From an uncultured Tolumonas sp. (GTDB taxonomy: Bacteria > Pseudomonadota > Gammaproteobacteria > Enterobacterales > Aeromonadaceae), in contig NZ_OY782757.1 of the NCBI RefSeq assembly GCF_963678185.1, positions 1,499,001 through 1,563,000 on the forward strand: a stretch of DNA of 64,000 nt. Direction: 5' to 3'. Numbering within the stretch: position 1 is the first letter of the stretch; each line of letters begins with the position of its first letter. The notes under the pieces were generated by a model. It was not told the DNA's origin and ran no database searches. It saw nothing but the letters and a program-made list of their open reading frames with translations. A program made the translations under genes and the position numbers. Below, one piece after another: positions 1 to 9,196 of this stretch.

Positions 1-2
1 GT

Positions 3-329
3 CATGCGGAGGTTGATCTATGGCTGGGCACTGTTAATTTTGCCGTACCTGAAGTCTGGAATGTCGGTTGCTGGTTACTCGGCACACCTCTATTACGACA
101 ATCAATCTCCGGCGGAGATATATCGCTCTTGAGTGAATGGATGACGAAATGGCGGAATAACACCATCAATGCGGAAGAGTTAATGAGATTTACAACCACT
201 TCTGGTTGGTTACAACCGCTGTTTCACCATTGGATGCGCTTGAAAGGCCCGGAACAAGCAAAAGGTATTCACTTAAACAATCTTGGCTGGTTTGATTTTA
301 AATCAACCTGGATTGAACCTGAAATATAA
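3..329 (+). CDS. 3' end of an unrecognised protein (partial, start outside window)
   Basis: An open frame enters from before the window and ends at a TAA at 327-329, giving about 108 C-terminal residues. The internal ATG at 129 is probably not the start, because the frame is open back to base 3 with protein-like composition. The visible part is rich in Trp and Leu and ends in the residues WIEPEI. There is no signal peptide, membrane span or familiar motif, and I do not recognise the family. It borders a decayed region with a umuC relic, so it may belong to an accessory element or be a truncated gene itself. Confidence 0.5.
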   Translation, partial: HAEVDLWLGTVNFAVPEVWNVGCWLLGTPLLRQSISGGDISLLSEWMTKWRNNTINAEELMRFTTTSGWLQPLFHHWMRLKGPEQAKGIHLNNLGWFDFKSTWIEPEI

Positions 330-332
330 ACA

Positions 333-358
333 TATGATTATGATTATGATTATGATTA
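333..358. repeat. TATGAT hexanucleotide tandem repeat (4 copies)
   Basis: Four perfect consecutive TATGAT units (333-356) are followed by TATA, immediately after the stop of the partial gene. It is non-coding, AT-rich and typical of a slippage-prone microsatellite. Confidence 0.85.
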
Positions 359-541
359 TAAAAGGTTTTTAATAAGAGTCACAGATTACACACAAGGTGT
401 CTAATGACCTCTATATGTGCGTAATGAAAGATTTAGTTAAAATAGCCCAAACGCAGCTCAGTGACCTAATTCAAAGATTAATACTAACTTACTTTGGGGC
501 AGAAACGTGTTAGCTCAGTGAACTTACACACCGATTAACAG

Positions 542-804
542 TACGAATGGAAACCCAACACGGCTAATTATCGCTACATGAAAGGCGGTGTCATGCTGAA
601 TGACTTTTATGATGCTGGTATTTATCAACCTGATCTATTCAGCGATACGGCAGTAAAAGCTCACTTTGAGCCATTGATGCGAGTGCTGGACAAATTAACC
701 ACTGTGGAAAAGGCAAGGTCTGACTAGCCTGAGAAGGGATCGCGAAAGCCTAGTCGATGACTGCGTACACAACAAGCGGGGAAGAACTGCTTAAGATAAA
801 GTAG
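542..804 (+). pseudogene. umuC: umuC remnant (DNA polymerase V catalytic subunit, C-terminal part)
   Basis: The frame from 542 to 727 encodes a UmuC-like C-terminal segment: YRYMKGGVMLNDF, then a DLF motif, then LMRVLDKL. After a frame change the match resumes at 736 with GIAKA, an in-frame TAG at 751-753 where a Trp codon is expected, and the UmuC-like ending AYTTSGEELLKIK before TAG at 802-804. UmuC is the Y-family error-prone polymerase of the SOS response. Only the little-finger/C-terminal part is left; the polymerase core and umuD are absent, so this copy cannot be functional. The assignment rests on remembered family C-termini. Confidence 0.75.
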
Positions 805-888
805 AATGAATAGTCGCATAGCTTTTATATAGCGTATGTTTTATGTAGTGGTTTCGGAAAAAACTAGACAGATAAACCAGCCTCTTAG

Positions 889-945
889 GGAGTTGAACCG
901 ATGTTTTTTTGAGGAGTTGAACCGAGCCTTCAGGGAATTGAACCG
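889..945. repeat. Three short direct repeats GGAGTTGAACCG
   Basis: Copies lie at 889-900, 913-924 and 934-945 (the third reads GGAATTGAACCG), with starts 24 and 21 bp apart. On the minus strand each reads CGGTTCAACTCC, similar to the T-arm of tRNA/tmRNA genes. No cloverleaf can be built around them. The cause is unknown. Confidence 0.7.
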
Positions 946-1116
946 GTATCCTATATCTCTAGTTTTGGCTAAGTAGACAGCTAAGAATATGGGTGGAATA
1001 GTCAAAAGTAACACCAAGAGTAACACAACAACAAGCAATCAATCACAAAAAACCTTTAAATTCAAATTGATAAAACTCAAACTCAGACGACGCCAGCCCA
1101 CCAAACTTAATATTTA

Positions 1117-1145
1117 AAGCCCTGATTTATCAGGGCTTTTTATTT
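1117..1145 (+). terminator. Rho-independent terminator
   Basis: A perfect stem AAAGCCCTG / CAGGGCTTT with a 5-nt loop is followed by a T-rich run. It has no intact gene just upstream, so it may be a leftover of the decayed region. Confidence 0.75.
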
Positions 1146-1463
1146 TACCCAAAGTTATATTCTCTCTTAGCCTCGGCTCAAGATAATCGAAAATTTTAAA
1201 CTGGTATTTTTGTTATTATAAATAAGCTTGCTAAGTTGCTCGTAAGGCTATAGCATAAAAACCGCTCAATGATTAAGTAATAACCAAGTTCCTCGCTACA
1301 CCGTCTCTTCTAAATCTCACATAGAAAGTCTCGTTGTTCCGGCACTGCATTCCATTTTGATGGATGTTATCTCTGCATTTTGCATTCGCACTTGATGTGC
1401 ATTTATTAGCTCCATTTATCAAAACAGCCTGTAATGGGCACCTATATTTATCCAAGGATTTTT

Positions 1464-1688
1464 ATGTTTATTAATATTTCAAACACTATTAGCGTTTCCA
1501 AACATCTTGGTCAGCAACAAAACAACTGGATCTGTTATGAACCACTGGAAGGTAATGATCAGCGCAAAAAACCGCTGTGGAAACGCCAGACCGGGTTGAT
1601 GTCAGCCAGTGCGATGCATAGCTGGTTAACCAGTCAATATAACGATCAGAATGCAGCGAACGCATTCCGTAATATCTCCGGAATGTAA
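1464..1688 (+). CDS. Small protein of unknown function (74 aa)
   Basis: I chose the ATG at 1464 because AAGGA sits five bases upstream; the frame is open further up to 1434 but without such a site. The product is a hydrophilic 74-residue protein with no signal peptide or membrane span. Its middle part (NWICYEPLEG, then a basic KKPLWKRQTG stretch) and the helix-like tail SASAMHSWLTSQYND look like real protein, but I recognise no family. It stands alone between the decayed region and the alcohol dehydrogenase, on the same strand, about 250 bp before the latter. Function cannot be inferred. Confidence 0.5.
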   Translation: MFINISNTISVSKHLGQQQNNWICYEPLEGNDQRKKPLWKRQTGLMSASAMHSWLTSQYNDQNAANAFRNISGM

Positions 1689-1934
1689 TCTGTTGTAGTT
1701 TTCTGCGTTATAAAATGCCCCATCATGATCATCCGCTTCACTTGCTGTAACGAAACGTTGCTCAGATTCAAAGTAGACTGATTTTTAACAGAACTAAAAT
1801 AACTAAAATGGGGATTCTGTTAAGTCAGTCAAAGACGCCTTGCCTGTTCTGAATGAAGATGATTGCAATTTGAGACTCATTAAAGCCTCATTGCAAATAC
1901 ATCTTTCATTTGTAACTTCATAACAGGAGCCCCC

Positions 1935-3086
1935 ATGAGCGTCATGCATTTCTCTGTTCCCCGCGATATCGTCTATGGCGAAAATGCACTGCAAACCCTC
2001 AGTACCTTAAAAGGTAAGCGTGCCGCATTAGTCACCGGTGGCAGTTCTATGAAACGATTTGGTTTTCTCGAACAAGCACAATCGCTGCTGGAACAAGCCG
2101 GTATGGCCTGCATTATCATTGATGGTGTAGAACCTAACCCATCGGTTACGACTGTACAACGCGGCGCAAAGGCGATGCGGGAATTCGAACCGGATTGGAT
2201 CGTGGCGATTGGTGGTGGCTCGGCTTTAGATGCAGCCAAAGTCATGTGGTGCTTCTATGAGCATCCACAGCTGAAATTTGAAGATATTATTGCAGTCGGT
2301 TCTATGCCGCCGCTGCGCAATAAAGCCCGCTTTGTTGCCATCCCCTCCACCAGCGGCACCGCATCGGAAATTACGGCGTTTTCGGTTATTACCGATACAG
2401 AAAACCATATCAAATACCCGATTGTGGCCGCTGACATAGTACCTGATCTGGCAATTCTCGACCCAGCGATTCCAGAGCTGATGCCACCGCACATTACCGC
2501 CAATACCGGTATGGACGTGCTGGCGCATGCCACAGAAGCAGTGGCGTCGATTGCAGCGACCTCCTTCACTGATCCGTATGCCATTGAAGCGATCCGGCTG
2601 GTGCTGGAAAATCTGGAAACTGCCTACCACGAGCCACACAACAAAACAGCACGCTTTAACATGCACAATGCCTCAGCGCTGGCCGGTATGGCATTCACCA
2701 ATGCGTCACTCGGGCTAGTGCACTCTTTGGCACATAAAATTGGTGGTGAATTTGGTGTGACGCATGGTCTGGCAAACGCCATTCTGATGCCGTATATCAT
2801 TAACTTTAACCGTCAATTTACTGATAAATATGATCGGGTGGAAAAATTACTGGGAATTAATGATTTAGCAGAATCAGTCCGTCAGTTGAATGCCAAATTA
2901 GGCATTCCAGCCTGCTTTAAACAATGTGATGAGGTGGATTTTGATGAATCAAAATTCCGTGATGTGCTCAATCGTATGAGTGCTAATGCGCACGCTGATC
3001 CTTGCACGCTGACTAACCCAGGTAAACCGACTGTAGCCGATGTTAAAGCCTTATATACCGCGGCTTACTACGGCACTAATCAGTAA
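1935..3086 (+). CDS. Iron-containing alcohol dehydrogenase (group III)
   Basis: This 383-residue protein has the usual length of Fe-dependent alcohol dehydrogenases, cytosolic enzymes that reversibly reduce aldehydes to alcohols with NAD(P)H. The dinucleotide motif GGGSALDAAK is near residues 95-104. The metal-site region carries the helix containing GMDVLAHATEA and the signature HSLAHKIGGEFGVTHG, which supply the conserved Asp/His ligands. An AGGAG precedes the ATG by six bases. It appears monocistronic: about 250 bp of non-coding DNA lies upstream and a terminator follows. The substrate (butanol, ethanol, 1,3-propanediol or other) cannot be told from sequence; the nearest relatives by feel are butanol/1,3-propanediol dehydrogenase-like enzymes. 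Confidence 0.88.
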   Translation: MSVMHFSVPRDIVYGENALQTLSTLKGKRAALVTGGSSMKRFGFLEQAQSLLEQAGMACIIIDGVEPNPSVTTVQRGAKAMREFEPDWIVAIGGGSALDAAKVMWCFYEHPQLKFEDIIAVGSMPPLRNKARFVAIPSTSGTASEITAFSVITDTENHIKYPIVAADIVPDLAILDPAIPELMPPHITANTGMDVLAHATEAVASIAATSFTDPYAIEAIRLVLENLETAYHEPHNKTARFNMHNASALAGMAFTNASLGLVHSLAHKIGGEFGVTHGLANAILMPYIINFNRQFTDKYDRVEKLLGINDLAESVRQLNAKLGIPACFKQCDEVDFDESKFRDVLNRMSANAHADPCTLTNPGKPTVADVKALYTAAYYGTNQ

Positions 3087-3107
3087 AACAGTCAGCTAAA
3101 ATTACCA

Positions 3108-3140
3108 GCGGGCGGTGTCTTCATCGTCCGCTTTTTTATT
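3108..3140 (+). terminator. Rho-independent terminator after the alcohol dehydrogenase
   Basis: GCGGGCG pairs with CGTCCGC (one G-T pair) across a loop of about 10 nt and is followed by TTTTTTATT. Confidence 0.75.
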
Positions 3141-3191
3141 GCCATAAGAATGCTACTATGCGACCGCATTAATTATTGAAATGAGGAATCA

Positions 3192-3806
3192 TTGGTCGTG
3201 TGTCAAAACCACTATACAACAGCCATTCAAGCGCCACAGACACAGCTTGCTATTCATCTGCCAGATTGGATCAATGACTTAGTCGATTGGCAACAACCAC
3301 TGCATTCTGACGATGCAAAAATGGCCCTTGCCATTGAACTGGCCAAACAAAATGTCTTACGTGGCACCGGTGGGCCATTCGCCAGCATTATCGTACACCG
3401 TAACAGTGGCGCACTACTGAGCGTGGGTGTAAATCAGGTCGTGGCACAAAATAACTCGACGCTGCATGGTGAAGTGATGGCGATCATGCTCGGTGAACAA
3501 CGTTTACAGCAATTTAGTCTGGGAAGTCAGATTGACGAATATGAGCTGTTCACATCTTGTGAGCCTTGTGCCATGTGTATGGGCGCCATATTGTGGTCGG
3601 GGGTTAAACGTTTGGCCTGCGCAGCAACGGGTGACGATGCTCGGACGATCGGTTTTGATGAAGGCCCAGTCTTTGAGCAGTCATACGATTATCTGCGTAA
3701 TGCGGGTATCGAAGTGATCCGGCAGTTACAACAACCAGCGGGACGTGCCGTACTTGAGCTGTATCTGCAACAAGGTGGCAAACTCTATAACGGTGCAGCC
3801 GATTAA
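3192..3806 (+). CDS. Nucleoside/guanine deaminase-like protein (CMP/dCMP deaminase fold)
   Basis: The zinc-dependent deaminase site is complete: H92-G-E94 provides the zinc ligand and the proton-shuttling Glu, and C126/C129 in the PCAMC block complete the site. The context CEPCAMCMGAILWSGVKRL and the later GFDEGPV resemble the guanine/nucleoside deaminase branch rather than TadA. At 204 aa it has about 40 extra N-terminal residues. The start is not an ATG: TTG at 3192 (5 nt after GAGG) or GTG at 3198 (11 nt) are both possible, and I favour TTG by spacing. It is followed 22 nt later by thpR on the same strand, so they may be co-transcribed. Role: purine or pyrimidine salvage in the cytosol; the exact base is uncertain. 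Confidence 0.8.
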   Translation: MVVCQNHYTTAIQAPQTQLAIHLPDWINDLVDWQQPLHSDDAKMALAIELAKQNVLRGTGGPFASIIVHRNSGALLSVGVNQVVAQNNSTLHGEVMAIMLGEQRLQQFSLGSQIDEYELFTSCEPCAMCMGAILWSGVKRLACAATGDDARTIGFDEGPVFEQSYDYLRNAGIEVIRQLQQPAGRAVLELYLQQGGKLYNGAAD

Positions 3807-3828
3807 CCGTAAGTGGAATATTGAGAGT

Positions 3829-4365
3829 ATGCAACGTCGTCTGTTTTTTGCCATTCCGGCACAACAACTCAGCTCCGCCTTACAGCACAGCCAACAGCAA
3901 TTGCTGCCGGAAGGTTATCTAAAACCAGTGCCTGCGGACAATTTCCATCTGACGTTGCATTTTCTTGGTCTGCAGGATGACAGCATCCTGCCCTCGCTGT
4001 ATCAGGCTGCCGCGCAGATCCAAAGCCCGGCATTCACATTACAGTTAGATCAGTACGGCCTATTTCACCATGCCCACTGTTTATGGCTAGGTCCACAACA
4101 TCCTGCGCCGGAACTGCAAATGCTGGTCGAGCAATTAAGCACAGTATTAACTCAACTCGGCTTACCAGTCAGCGCTGATTATCATCCACATATCACGCTA
4201 TTTCGCAATGCCCGAACGTTGCCAAACCAACCGGCCCCGACCTTACAACTGCCTGTTTCTGAGTTCATTTTATACGAATCAGTCTCAGGCAATGATGGCG
4301 TGCAGTACCGACCATTACAACATTGGTCGTTACTTAATCAGTTAACCCGTAAAAAACGCCAATAG
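3829..4365 (+). CDS. thpR: RNA 2',3'-cyclic phosphodiesterase (2H family)
   Basis: The protein has the two HxTx motifs of the 2H phosphoesterase fold, H40-L-T42 (before LHFLG) and H121-I-T123 (before LFRNA), spaced as in the bacterial 2'-5' RNA ligase family. It hydrolyses 2',3'-cyclic phosphates on RNA ends and can ligate tRNA halves in vitro. The ATG at 3829 gives 178 aa, close to the family length and starting right at the first beta strand (RRLFFAIP); an upstream in-frame start would overlap the deaminase gene. GAG lies just upstream. It is a cytosolic enzyme of small-RNA metabolism. Confidence 0.9.
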   Translation: MQRRLFFAIPAQQLSSALQHSQQQLLPEGYLKPVPADNFHLTLHFLGLQDDSILPSLYQAAAQIQSPAFTLQLDQYGLFHHAHCLWLGPQHPAPELQMLVEQLSTVLTQLGLPVSADYHPHITLFRNARTLPNQPAPTLQLPVSEFILYESVSGNDGVQYRPLQHWSLLNQLTRKKRQ

Positions 4366-4402
4366 GTCATATTTCTGGTATATAACCCAACGCTAACAAA
4401 CA

Positions 4403-4475
4403 ACTAAGACTAAAATAATAAGAAAATCAAACCATGCAATCCGGTTATATAACTGCAATTTATTTTAGTCTTAGT
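4403..4475. repeat. Perfect 16-bp inverted repeat upstream of dksA
   Basis: ACTAAGACTAAAATAA at 4403-4418 is the exact reverse complement of 4460-4475; the arms are separated by 41 bp. It lies in the 331-bp gap between thpR and dksA. It could form a cruciform or RNA hairpin, but the long loop and lack of a GC core make it a poor terminator. The rest of this gap (4476-4696) presumably holds the dksA promoter; I see no clear boxes. Confidence 0.9.
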
Positions 4476-4696
4476 ATTGAAATGACCGTGCCGAGTCCCC
4501 ATAAAGTGGTGCCTGTTTAAAATCACAATCAGGAATTTGGCATTTCATCTGACGTTTGTGAGGAAGTTTCAGGCTTGGCTAACATTTTTGGCCAACGGAT
4601 TTGCGAGGCGAGGCGGGTTCTGGTATAGATACCGGCCTCAAAATTCAGTGCCAGCACACAGTGACGTGCTGTGTCATGTAAAGGTAGGAGATAGGC

Positions 4697-5146
4697 ATGT
4701 CAGCAGAAGATACCAAAAAATCTCTGGGACCGCTGGCCGTCGCGGGTGTTACCCCTTATCAGCAAGCCGCTGGTGAGGAGTACATGAATGACCAGCAGAA
4801 AGAGCACTTCCGTAAAATTCTGGAAGCCTGGAAAACCCAGCTGCGCGAAGAAGTTGACCGTACCGTTGATCATATGAAAGATGAAGCGGCCAATTTCCCC
4901 GATCCAGTTGACCGTGCAGCACAGGAAGAAGAATTTGCTCTGGAATTACGTGCGCGTGATCGTGAGCGTAAACTGATCAAGAAAATCGAAAAGACCCTGA
5001 AAAAACTGGAAGAAGATGACTTCGGTTATTGCGAATCTTGTGGGATCGAAATCGGTATTCGCCGCCTTGAAGCACGTCCAACCGCAGAATTGTGCGTGGA
5101 CTGCAAAACGCTGGCTGAGATTAAAGAAAAGCAGCAGGTTGGCTAA
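4697..5146 (+). CDS. dksA: RNA polymerase-binding transcription factor DksA
   Basis: DksA enters the RNA polymerase secondary channel and, with ppGpp, reprograms transcription in the stringent response. The 149-residue protein matches E. coli DksA nearly end to end. A long coiled coil spans roughly 33-107, its tip loop FPDPVDRA carries the two functional aspartates (about 69 and 72), and a four-Cys zinc finger is formed by C112, C115, C133 and C136. The ATG at 4697 follows AGGAG; a second Met at residue 30 is internal. It is followed by a strong terminator, then by gluQ, the usual gammaproteobacterial order. Confidence 0.97.
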   Translation: MSAEDTKKSLGPLAVAGVTPYQQAAGEEYMNDQQKEHFRKILEAWKTQLREEVDRTVDHMKDEAANFPDPVDRAAQEEEFALELRARDRERKLIKKIEKTLKKLEEDDFGYCESCGIEIGIRRLEARPTAELCVDCKTLAEIKEKQQVG

Positions 5147-5186
5147 ACAGCCACTGTCTATGCATGAACTATTAATGTCTGTGCAT

Positions 5187-5215
5187 AAAAAGGGAGCTCC
5201 GGCTCCCTTTTGTTA
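5187..5215 (+). terminator. Rho-independent terminator between dksA and gluQ
   Basis: AAAAGGGAGC / GCTCCCTTTT forms a near-perfect stem with a 4-nt loop (TCCG), ending in a T-run. Confidence 0.85.
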
Positions 5216-5233
5216 TTTGACCGACACCTAATT

Positions 5234-6139
5234 ATGACCTATATCGGACGTTTCGCTCCCTCACCTTCTGGCCCGTTGCATTTTGGTTCACTAATTGCGG
5301 CAGTCGGCAGTTATCTACGCGCGCGCGCGCAGCAGGGTCGTTGGCTGGTTAGAATCGAAGATATCGATCCACCGCGTGAACAGCCGGGTGCAGCCGCACA
5401 AATTTTACGTACGCTGGAACACTTTGGCCTGTATTGGGATGACGAAGTCATTTATCAAAGCCAGCGCCACGAACGTTACCAAGCTGTGCTTGATGAGCTA
5501 TATCAGCAAGGTAAAACCTACCACTGCCGTTGTACCCGCGCCCAAATTCAGGCCGCTGGCGGTTTCTACCCTGGCACTTGTCGCAACAAACAATATCCGT
5601 CATTGAATGCTGCCGTGCGTCTACGTGTAGATGCGCCTTGTTTATCTTTCCATGACCAGTTATTGGGCTTAATTGAGGTTGAGCCTCGCTTGGCCAGTGA
5701 AGATTTTATCTTGAAGCGCCGCGATGGCCTGTTTGCCTATAATCTGGCGGTGGTGATTGATGATGCTGATTGTGGAATAACTGAAGTTGTGCGAGGTGCC
5801 GATCTGTTGGAACCAACCGTACGTCAAATCACGCTGTATCAGCAATTAGGCTGGCCTGTGCCCACATGGCTGCATCTGCCGCTGGCGTTGCAACAAAACG
5901 GGCTGAAACTGTCAAAGCAAAATCATGCTCCGGCGATTGATGAATTGCCCGTGGTGGCAACCTTATGTCAGGCATTGCTATTTTTGGGGCAAACGCTGCC
6001 AGATGATGCCGCAGACATTAGTGCGGAAAGTTTGTTGCGTTGGGCAGTTGAACACTGGCAATTGTCATCTATTCCAACAATTGCCAGCGTTCCTCATGAT
6101 CAAGAAAACATCATGTTTAAGAGCGGAAATTTAACTTAG
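5234..6139 (+). CDS. gluQ: Glutamyl-Q tRNA(Asp) synthetase
   Basis: GluQ attaches glutamate to queuosine at position 34 of tRNA(Asp). It is a truncated glutamyl-tRNA synthetase with no anticodon-binding domain; the 301-aa length fits. The HIGH-like motif lies in [12 protein letters not shown] near the N-terminus, a zinc-site region follows (CRCTRAQ and GTCR, about residues 100-120), and the KMSKS-like loop is LKLSKQ. I start at ATG 5234 (MTYIGRF), which aligns with the family start; the frame is open back to 5210, inside the terminator. A GCGCGCGCGC dinucleotide run lies near 5319-5331. The 3' end overlaps the convergent RND transporter gene by 23 bp. Confidence 0.93.
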   Translation: MTYIGRFAPSPSGPLHFGSLIAAVGSYLRARAQQGRWLVRIEDIDPPREQPGAAAQILRTLEHFGLYWDDEVIYQSQRHERYQAVLDELYQQGKTYHCRCTRAQIQAAGGFYPGTCRNKQYPSLNAAVRLRVDAPCLSFHDQLLGLIEVEPRLASEDFILKRRDGLFAYNLAVVIDDADCGITEVVRGADLLEPTVRQITLYQQLGWPVPTWLHLPLALQQNGLKLSKQNHAPAIDELPVVATLCQALLFLGQTLPDDAADISAESLLRWAVEHWQLSSIPTIASVPHDQENIMFKSGNLT

Positions 6140-9100
6140 CGTGCCATGGTGCCAGATAGTGATAAATCACCGGCGTCAGATACAACGTCACCACTTGCGA
6201 TAACATTAAACCGCCGACAATCGCCACACCGAGCGGTTGCCGCAACTCAGCGCCAGCACCATAACCCAACGCGATCGGCAAAGCGCCAGCCAACGCCGCA
6301 ATACTGGTCATCATGATCGGCCGGAACCGCACTAAACAAGCCTGATGGATGGCTTGATCCGGTGCCAGCCCTTCCCGCTCCCGCTCCAGCGCAAAGTCGA
6401 TCATCATGATGGCATTTTTCTTCACGATCCCAACCAGCAGTAATATCCCCACGAAGGCATATAGGGTAACCGGAAATTGGAACAACCAGAGTGTCAGCAA
6501 CGCCCCCAACCCGGCAGAAGGTAAACCGGACAGAATAGTGAGCGGATGCACGAAGCTTTCATACAACATACCTAACACGCCGTACACCACCAGCAATGCC
6601 AGTACTAACAACACCATCATGTTGGATTGTGAACTGGCAAACGCTGCCGCACTCCCCTGCAAGCTGGTTGTCAACGACACAGGCGGTGCTAGCTCAGTTT
6701 TAACATTATCCAATGCTTTCAGTGCATCACTCAATGCCATACCGGGTCGCATATTAAAAGAGATAGTTGCTGCCGGCAGCGTTCCTAAATGATTAACCGT
6801 CAATGTTTGTGGCTGACGTTTGAAGCTGGCGACAGCATCTAACGACACCAATGCCCCATTACTGCTGCGTACCTGGATCCGGCTTAAATCGGTAGTCTGT
6901 TGCTGACGTTCAGGCAACACTTCCAAAATCACCGAATATTGATTGGTATCAGCATAAATGGTGGAGATCTGCCGTGCAGCAAATGCACTTTGTAACGCAA
7001 TTTCAACCTGGCTATAACTCAGCCCGTAGCTGGCTAATTTATCGCGATCCACTGAAATCGCTAATCCGGCGCCGACTACCTCCTGATCGCTGGTGACATC
7101 CAGCAATCCGGGAATAGCTTTGATTGCCGTTAAAAAGCGATCGTGCCACAGTTTCAGTTCATCGAAGTCGTTACTTTGCAGCGTAAATTGATATTCCGAC
7201 GCACTCGCCATACCACCAATTTTAATCATCGGCGGGTTACGCAAATAAACACTGATACCGGGAAGACGGTTCACTTTGCGCCGTAACTCAGCAATCACTT
7301 TATCCGCAGAAACGCGTTGTTCGCGCGGAATTAAACGTATGGTCATCGAGCCGCCATTCGCACTGCCGTTTGGTCCGGTACTACCGACCGATGACATAAA
7401 AGCGGCCACGTTAGGATCTTCCCGAACGATCGCCGCCACTTGCTGTTGCATTCGCGATAAGGTAGCAAACGACGTATCAGGCGCTGCTTTTGTGGTCAGT
7501 GATATTTGTCCACTGTCAGTGCTCGGTAAAAAGTCTTTCGGTAATTGCTGATAAAGCACCACCGTTAAACCGATACTGGCAGCAAAACTGAACAACATCC
7601 AACGCGGATGCCGTAATGCCGTAACGAGAGAAAGGCTGTAATTTTCGGTCAGCGCACTGAAACCATTTTCCAGCCATTGCGCAAAACGACCCTGTGTTTT
7701 GACTTCCTCGTGCTGCGGGCGCAATACCCGGCTGCATAACATTGGCGTAAGCGTTAATGAGATCAGCCCCGATACCGCAATTGCCGCACTGATAGTAACC
7801 GCAAATTCGTGTAACAAACGCCCCATCAGGCCACTCATAAACAGTAAGGGAATAAATACGGCGATCAATGACAAGGTCATCGAGAGAATGGTAAAGCCGA
7901 TCTCTCGAGCACCCTTCCGTGCCGCTTGCATGGCACTCATGCCCTCTTCCATATGACGGACAATATTTTCCATCATCACGATCGCGTCATCGACCACAAA
8001 ACCAACGGCCAGCGTTAGTGCCAGTAACGAAAGATTATCCAGACTGTAGTCCAGCAAATACATCACCGGTACCGCACCCAGCACCGATAATGGCACTGCC
8101 AGCGCAGGAATAACAGTCGCGGATAAATTGCGCAGGAACAGCCATATCACCAGCACCACCAATGCACACGACAGTAACAGTGTGAACTGCACATCATGGA
8201 TCGATGCCCGGATCGATTCGCTGCGGTCATAAAGAATATCCATCTTTATGGAGTCAGGCAGTACGGTCTCAAATTGTGGTAAAGCGTGGCGTACTGCATC
8301 AACCGTACTGATGGTATTCGCGCCCGGCTGGCGTTGCACAGCCAGAATGACGCCTGGCTTATCGACAAACCAACTGGCGACCCGCGTATTTTCTTCGCTA
8401 TCTAATACGTTAGCCACTTCTGATAAATAAAGTGGTGCACCGTTACGATATGCAACCGCCAGCTTGCGATAAGCCGCTGCATTTTCCAGCTGACCATTGC
8501 TTTGCAAACTTAGACTGCGATGCTCGCCATCCAGATCCCCAATCGGATCGTTGACATTGTTATTGGCAATGACGGTGGCAAGTTCGTCTAATCCGAGGTT
8601 ATGTGCTACCAGTTTATCAGGGTCAGCCTGAACGCGTACGGCATAAGGTTTTGAGCCGAAGACTCCCACTTGTGCCACACCCGGTAACATTGACAGTGAT
8701 TGTGCCAGCTTACTTTCGGCATATTCAGTTACCGTCGAAATCGGCAAGGTATCCGAATGCAACGCGATAAAGAAAATCGGTGCATCTGCCGGATTCGACT
8801 TCCGCATCGATGGTGTTTGAGTCATGTTTTTCGGCAACTTCCGCTGTGCCGCACTGATCGCACTCTGCACATCCAAGGCGGCGCCATCAATATTACGGTC
8901 TAAATTGAATTGAACCGTAATTTTGGTAGTGCCCTGTGAACTGGTAGAGCTGATATTGTCGATACCGGAAATTGTCGCCAATTGCCCTTCCAGCGGGGTA
9001 GCCACTGCTGATGCCATTGTCTCCGGCGAAGCGCCCGATAGACTGGCTGAAATATTAATGGTCGGAAAATCGACCTGTGGTAATTCGCTGACCGGTAGAG

Positions 9101-9191
9101 CCTGATAGGCCATCACCCCAAACAGGGTAAAAAAGCCCATCAGTAAACAAGTCATCACCGGCCGACGAATAGACAACATGGACATTTGCAT
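6117..9191 (-). CDS. RND-family multidrug efflux transporter, inner-membrane permease
   Basis: This 1024-residue protein is a full-length HAE-1-type RND pump, the proton-driven component of a tripartite drug exporter. Expected features are present: a first membrane helix near residues 10-30, two large periplasmic halves, twelve predicted membrane spans, the TM4 motif [14 protein letters not shown] with the two proton-relay aspartates, and [13 protein letters not shown] with the conserved Lys late in the protein. The latter wording resembles MdtB/MdtC or MuxB/MuxC more than AcrB. The start has AAGGAG eight bases upstream, inside the end of the adaptor gene. No outer-membrane TolC partner is in the window, so it probably uses one encoded elsewhere. 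The two-gene unit lies inverted between gluQ and pcnB. Confidence 0.93.
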   Translation of the reverse strand: MQMSMLSIRRPVMTCLLMGFFTLFGVMAYQALPVSELPQVDFPTINISASLSGASPETMASAVATPLEGQLATISGIDNISSTSSQGTTKITVQFNLDRNIDGAALDVQSAISAAQRKLPKNMTQTPSMRKSNPADAPIFFIALHSDTLPISTVTEYAESKLAQSLSMLPGVAQVGVFGSKPYAVRVQADPDKLVAHNLGLDELATVIANNNVNDPIGDLDGEHRSLSLQSNGQLENAAAYRKLAVAYRNGAPLYLSEVANVLDSEENTRVASWFVDKPGVILAVQRQPGANTISTVDAVRHALPQFETVLPDSIKMDILYDRSESIRASIHDVQFTLLLSCALVVLVIWLFLRNLSATVIPALAVPLSVLGAVPVMYLLDYSLDNLSLLALTLAVGFVVDDAIVMMENIVRHMEEGMSAMQAARKGAREIGFTILSMTLSLIAVFIPLLFMSGLMGRLLHEFAVTISAAIAVSGLISLTLTPMLCSRVLRPQHEEVKTQGRFAQWLENGFSALTENYSLSLVTALRHPRWMLFSFAASIGLTVVLYQQLPKDFLPSTDSGQISLTTKAAPDTSFATLSRMQQQVAAIVREDPNVAAFMSSVGSTGPNGSANGGSMTIRLIPREQRVSADKVIAELRRKVNRLPGISVYLRNPPMIKIGGMASASEYQFTLQSNDFDELKLWHDRFLTAIKAIPGLLDVTSDQEVVGAGLAISVDRDKLASYGLSYSQVEIALQSAFAARQISTIYADTNQYSVILEVLPERQQQTTDLSRIQVRSSNGALVSLDAVASFKRQPQTLTVNHLGTLPAATISFNMRPGMALSDALKALDNVKTELAPPVSLTTSLQGSAAAFASSQSNMMVLLVLALLVVYGVLGMLYESFVHPLTILSGLPSAGLGALLTLWLFQFPVTLYAFVGILLLVGIVKKNAIMMIDFALEREREGLAPDQAIHQACLVRFRPIMMTSIAALAGALPIALGYGAGAELRQPLGVAIVGGLMLSQVVTLYLTPVIYHYLAPWHAKLNFRS

Positions 9192-9196
9192 GGTGT

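Larger units (their letters stand above)
330..1463. other. Gene-poor accessory stretch with decayed sequence
   Basis: Apart from the hexamer repeat, the umuC relic (542-804), three 12-mers (889-945) and a terminator (1117-1145), I see no intact gene here. The open frames on the minus strand at 841-1038 and 1273-1455 have no plausible ribosome binding site and low-complexity products. The stretch looks like the worn-down edge of an integrated or rearranged segment. No integrase, att site or complete IS can be identified. Confidence 0.6.

Noticed and set aside
841-1038. Minus-strand ORF of 65 codons with a Leu/Val-rich start
   Set aside because: It runs through the three 12-mer repeats, which give it a repeated RFNSL pattern, and has no ribosome binding site; judged an accident of the repeats.
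1273-1455. Minus-strand ORF of 60 codons
   Set aside because: No ribosome binding site, odd composition, and it overlaps the upstream region of the better-supported small ORF at 1464.
4537-4776. Plus-strand ORF upstream of dksA
   Set aside because: It overlaps the dksA start in another frame, lacks a Shine-Dalgarno and has no recognisable motif.
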